From assembly GCA_022841825.1 (NCBI GenBank), contig JALHQT010000003.1:372001-436000 (forward strand): a DNA stretch of 64,000 bases. The letters run 5' to 3'. Source of the stretch: Anaerolineae bacterium (GTDB taxonomy: Bacteria > Chloroflexota > Anaerolineae > Aggregatilineales > Phototrophicaceae). The position numbers were made by a program, and so were the translations under genes. Each line of letters opens with the position of its first letter. The first letter of the stretch is position 1. The notes below the pieces were generated by a model. That model searched no databases. It saw only the letters and a program-made list of their open reading frames with translations, and was not told where the DNA came from. Of the stretch, positions 61,419 to 64,000 are shown piece by piece.

Positions 61419-62540
61419 TTAGGCGTTGACGAGACTGTGCTGATTCTCGAATGCTATGACGGTGTCACAGACGTAATCCACCTGTTCGCGAGTCATATGC
61501 GGGAACATCGGCAGTGACAGCAGACGATGCGCTTCGGCTTCCGTGATGGGGAAATCGCCCACTTTGTAGCCCATGTGCTTATAGATCGGCGACAGATGGA
61601 CGGGCACAGGGTAATGGATGGCTGTGCCAATGCCGTTTTCGCCGAGATAGTTGCGCATTTCGTCGCGCTTGTCCGTCTGGATGACAAAGAGATGCCAGAC
61701 CTGCTCAAGATGGCTGGGCGTCTGAGGCAGGACGACGCCGCTGCCCTGAAGGTTTTCGATGTACCATCCGGCGACCTGGCGACGCATGTCGTTCCAGCCG
61801 TCGAGCTTGCGGAGTTTGGGCTGGAGGATCGCTGCCTGGATGGTGTCGAGGCGGTGATTATACGGATGATAGGAGTGATCGTACTTCTGAATCTGTCCGC
61901 AGTTGCGCATCGCCTTGACCTTCTTGACGACGTTTTCGTCGTTGGTCGTCAGCACACCTGCGTCGCCGTACGCGCCCAGGTTCTTTCCCGGATAGAGGCT
62001 GAAGCCCGCGGCGTGACCAATCGAACCGACACGTTTGCCCTTGTAGCGTGCGCCGTGCGCCTGCGATGCATCCTCAACCACGACCAGGTTGTGTTTGTTC
62101 GCAAACGCCATGATGGGGTCCATGTCTGCCGGGCAGCCGTAGAGATGCACCGGCATGATGGCGCGGGTGCGCGGGGTCAGTGCCGCTTCCATCTTGTCGG
62201 GGTCCATGAGGTAGGTGTTGGGGACAACATCCACGAAGACCGGCTTGAAGCCGCCAAAGACAGCCGCCGCTGCGGTTGCAATGAAGGTGTTGGCTGGGAT
62301 AAGGACTTCATCGCCAGGTTCAAGATCGTAGGCGAGCAGGATGAGTTGCAGGGCGCTGAGTCCGTTATCGACACCCACCGCGTACTTGGCTTCGGAATAG
62401 GCAGCGAAATCGCTTTCAAATGCTTCGACATCGCTGCCGAGGATGAATGCGCTCTGGCGAACGACACGCTCCATTGCGGACAGCGTTTCGTCCATGATTT
62501 CCTGATGCATTGAGATCAGATCGAGAAATGGAACCTTCAT
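61419..62540 (-). CDS. DegT/DnrJ/EryC1-family sugar aminotransferase
   Basis: Protein of 373 aa. MKVPFLDLISMHQEIMDETLSAMERVV, GVDNGLSALQLILLAYDLEPGDEVLIPANTFIATAAAA, EDASQAHGARYKGKRVG and the PLP-lysine segment SLYPGKNLGAYGDAG. It converts a keto-nucleotide sugar to an amino sugar for the polysaccharide. The start at 62540 is the family N-terminus. Confidence 0.9.
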   Translation of the reverse strand: MKVPFLDLISMHQEIMDETLSAMERVVRQSAFILGSDVEAFESDFAAYSEAKYAVGVDNGLSALQLILLAYDLEPGDEVLIPANTFIATAAAAVFGGFKPVFVDVVPNTYLMDPDKMEAALTPRTRAIMPVHLYGCPADMDPIMAFANKHNLVVVEDASQAHGARYKGKRVGSIGHAAGFSLYPGKNLGAYGDAGVLTTNDENVVKKVKAMRNCGQIQKYDHSYHPYNHRLDTIQAAILQPKLRKLDGWNDMRRQVAGWYIENLQGSGVVLPQTPSHLEQVWHLFVIQTDKRDEMRNYLGENGIGTAIHYPVPVHLSPIYKHMGYKVGDFPITEAEAHRLLSLPMFPHMTREQVDYVCDTVIAFENQHSLVNA

Positions 62541-62677
62541 GGAATTCTCCCAAACATGATGATGGATATAGAAACGATAGTGACGGACGTTTTGGATAGA
62601 TGCGATGAACAATAATCAGCATAATGCCCAGTCATCGCCTATTCAACGGGTGAATTGCGCCTGACGCCTGCGATGCC

Positions 62678-62705
62678 CGGACAAGGGGCTTAAGCCCCTT
62701 GTCCG
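62678..62705. repeat. Perfect 28-bp palindrome after the sugar transferase gene
   Basis: CGGACAAGGGGCTT followed by its exact complement, 27 bases beyond the sugar-transferase stop. It has no loop and no T-run, so it resembles the dispersed palindromes more than a classical terminator. The rest of 62541-62732 shows no gene. Confidence 0.75.
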
Positions 62706-62732
62706 ACTCAGCATTCTCAGCTCGTTGATGTG

Positions 62733-63770
62733 TTAGGCAGCGCCTTTGCCGCGCAGCACACTCATCGGCGTGAGCGCCAGGATCTTCATGTCCAGCCAGA
62801 ACGACTGGTGACGTGCGTAGTAGATGTCCAGCTCGACCATTTTGTCGAATTCGACTTCGCTGCGCCCGACCGCCTGCCAGTATCCGGTGATGCCCGGAAC
62901 GCCTGCGAGGCGCTTCTTGTGCCACTCCTCATAGACTTCCACTTCATAGGGAAGCGCGGGGCGGGGACCCACAAGGCTCATTTCGCCCAGAAGGACATTG
63001 ATGAGCTGAGGAAGTTCATCCAGGCTGGTTTTTCTCAGAATACGCCCGACCTTTGTCACGCGCGGGTCCTGCTGGAGCTTGAACACGTCACTGCCGCCGT
63101 TGAGGGCGCTCATCCGTTCCTTGTCATTCGCCATGAATGCCTTGACGAATTCCTCATGCAGCTTGGTGGGCGAATTCTTGTACATGCTGCGGAACTTGTA
63201 CATCATGAACGTGTGAGACACCCACACCCACTGCCCATCCTTAAAGACGCGGCGAGTGCCGACGCGCTTCTGGATGAAGAAAGGACCGCCCTTGCTTTCG
63301 ATGGAGATGGCGGCGGCGATCAACAGCAGCATGGGCAGCAGAAGGACGATCAGGAGCAGCGCCGAAATGCGGTCGAACGCCGCCTTGATGGCGAAGTGCA
63401 GCGATTTCTGCTCGCAGGGAAGCTCGATGTACAGCTTGTCGGCGACATCCTTTGCCGGTGCCGGTGTGCTGTCCACAGCCGCCGCAGCCGCGGGTGTCGA
63501 TTGAACCACCGTCAGCACGGGGGGTTCCACGACGATAGGCGCAACTGCTGCCTGCGAAGGTGGGGTCTGCACCATCGGGGAAGGTGTGGGTGCAGCGTCT
63601 TTTCTGGCTGCACGTTTCCCGCTCCATGCGATCATCGGGTCACCGGTCTTCACCAGTACCAGGCGTGAAATGATGGCAAACACCAGGATGAGTGCGACAA
63701 GCTGCATACCGCTCTTGAGCAGCCACCGAAAAATGGATGATCCCCGCAGCAATGATTGGAAGTTGCTCAT
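62733..63770 (-). CDS. Undecaprenyl-phosphate sugar-1-phosphate transferase
   Basis: Protein of 345 aa. One N-terminal helix (LVALILVFAIISRLVLV) and an Ala/Pro/Thr-rich linker to about residue 120 come before the bacterial sugar transferase domain. That domain has a hydrophobic anchor (ALLLIVLLLPMLLLIAAAIS), FMMYKFRSMY, the catalytic-end LRKTSLDELPQLINVLLGEMSLVGPRP and GITGYWQAVGRSEVEF. It starts repeat-unit synthesis on the lipid carrier. The usual four-helix N-terminal part of long family members is replaced by one helix plus a linker. Confidence 0.88.
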   Translation of the reverse strand: MSNFQSLLRGSSIFRWLLKSGMQLVALILVFAIISRLVLVKTGDPMIAWSGKRAARKDAAPTPSPMVQTPPSQAAVAPIVVEPPVLTVVQSTPAAAAAVDSTPAPAKDVADKLYIELPCEQKSLHFAIKAAFDRISALLLIVLLLPMLLLIAAAISIESKGGPFFIQKRVGTRRVFKDGQWVWVSHTFMMYKFRSMYKNSPTKLHEEFVKAFMANDKERMSALNGGSDVFKLQQDPRVTKVGRILRKTSLDELPQLINVLLGEMSLVGPRPALPYEVEVYEEWHKKRLAGVPGITGYWQAVGRSEVEFDKMVELDIYYARHQSFWLDMKILALTPMSVLRGKGAA

Positions 63771-64000
63771 CTTCAAATACACCTTCAGGCTAGATGCCGT
63801 TGCCCAATGCAATCTAAAGGTAACGGCTTGTCCCTTGCATCAACATAAATCTCCGGATGTCTTTACTGCAAGGATCGACGCCAGCACCTTGTCTGCCCCG
63901 ACTCACGCGAGAAACCAATCGGGCGGACGCGGTTGATGGATGTCGGGCAGACTTTTGCCGCACCGCCTGTCAGGGGTTGCCGAGCGTTCCTTACAATCAT
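63771..64000. other. Upstream region of the polysaccharide cluster
   Basis: No gene is visible up to the window end. It should contain the promoter for the leftward sugar-transferase gene, but I cannot place it with confidence. Confidence 0.4.

Overview
The window looks like a GC-rich chromosome segment from a Chloroflexota bacterium, probably class Anaerolineae (inference). The basis is the many secreted ABC solute-binding proteins with short signal peptides ending in AQ-D/E, a peptidoglycan-recycling locus without PTS genes, GntR-controlled sugar and 2-oxoacid modules, and several families of short palindromic intergenic repeats. No rRNA, tRNA, CRISPR array, transposase or integrase was recognised. 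About 50 protein genes are supported.

Layout. 2-2985: the end of an M24 peptidase, a Tat-exported multicopper oxidase and a divergent di-haem cytochrome c. 2997-9734: a visibly AT-richer island (FGGY kinase, ribose-type ABC importer, GntR regulator) bracketed by an exact 109-bp direct repeat. The left copy is the beheaded start of a lipoyl-E1 gene; the right copy lies in the intact gene, a single chain with lipoyl, E1-alpha and E1-beta domains (9607-12015). 12026-13293: a second AT-rich patch with palindromes, a dinD remnant and two unknown small genes. 13298-15871: PfkB kinase, class II aldolase and ribulose-phosphate epimerase. 16106-20059: phosphonate/phosphate importer PhnD-PhnC-PhnE, where PhnE carries a large membrane insertion. 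20107-21517: an EamA transporter and a GNAT acetyltransferase that converge.

21542-35172 is one long leftward run for cell-wall recycling: oligopeptide-type importer (solute-binding protein, two permeases, two ATPases), a small membrane protein, NagZ, NamZ, an AmiE-like serine hydrolase, AnmK, a BadF-type sugar kinase and MurQ. It resembles the Bacillus murQ-amiE-nagZ-namZ locus, but an ABC importer plus kinase takes the place of the PTS. 35391-40613 is a leftward sugar importer with L-rhamnose mutarotase and an SDR dehydrogenase. Divergent from it are a cupin, a Gfo/Idh/MocA oxidoreductase and an enolase-superfamily dehydratase (40847-43452); together these suggest oxidative use of a deoxy- or acid sugar. 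43499-47321 is a leftward run of ferredoxin-like protein, two-subunit class I fumarase and a succinyl/malate-CoA ligase pair.

47525-53866: an enolase-superfamily enzyme and a divergent FCD-type GntR regulator, followed by a 2-oxoacid dehydrogenase set (E2 with two peripheral-subunit-binding domains, E1-alpha, E1-beta) and a TIM-barrel sugar isomerase. 53970-57835: a secreted protein with two SnoaL-like halves and a NarL-type two-component system. 57856-63770: a leftward exopolysaccharide cluster (two glycosyltransferases, flippase, DegT aminotransferase, initiating sugar-phosphate transferase).

The most unusual points are the 109-bp repeat and the rebuilt gene around the island, the lipoyl-E1 single-chain protein, the split PhnE, the PTS-free wall-recycling operon, and a dispersed inverted-repeat element that appears to have been absorbed in frame into the E2 linker. 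Everything here was read by eye from sequence; no database search was run.
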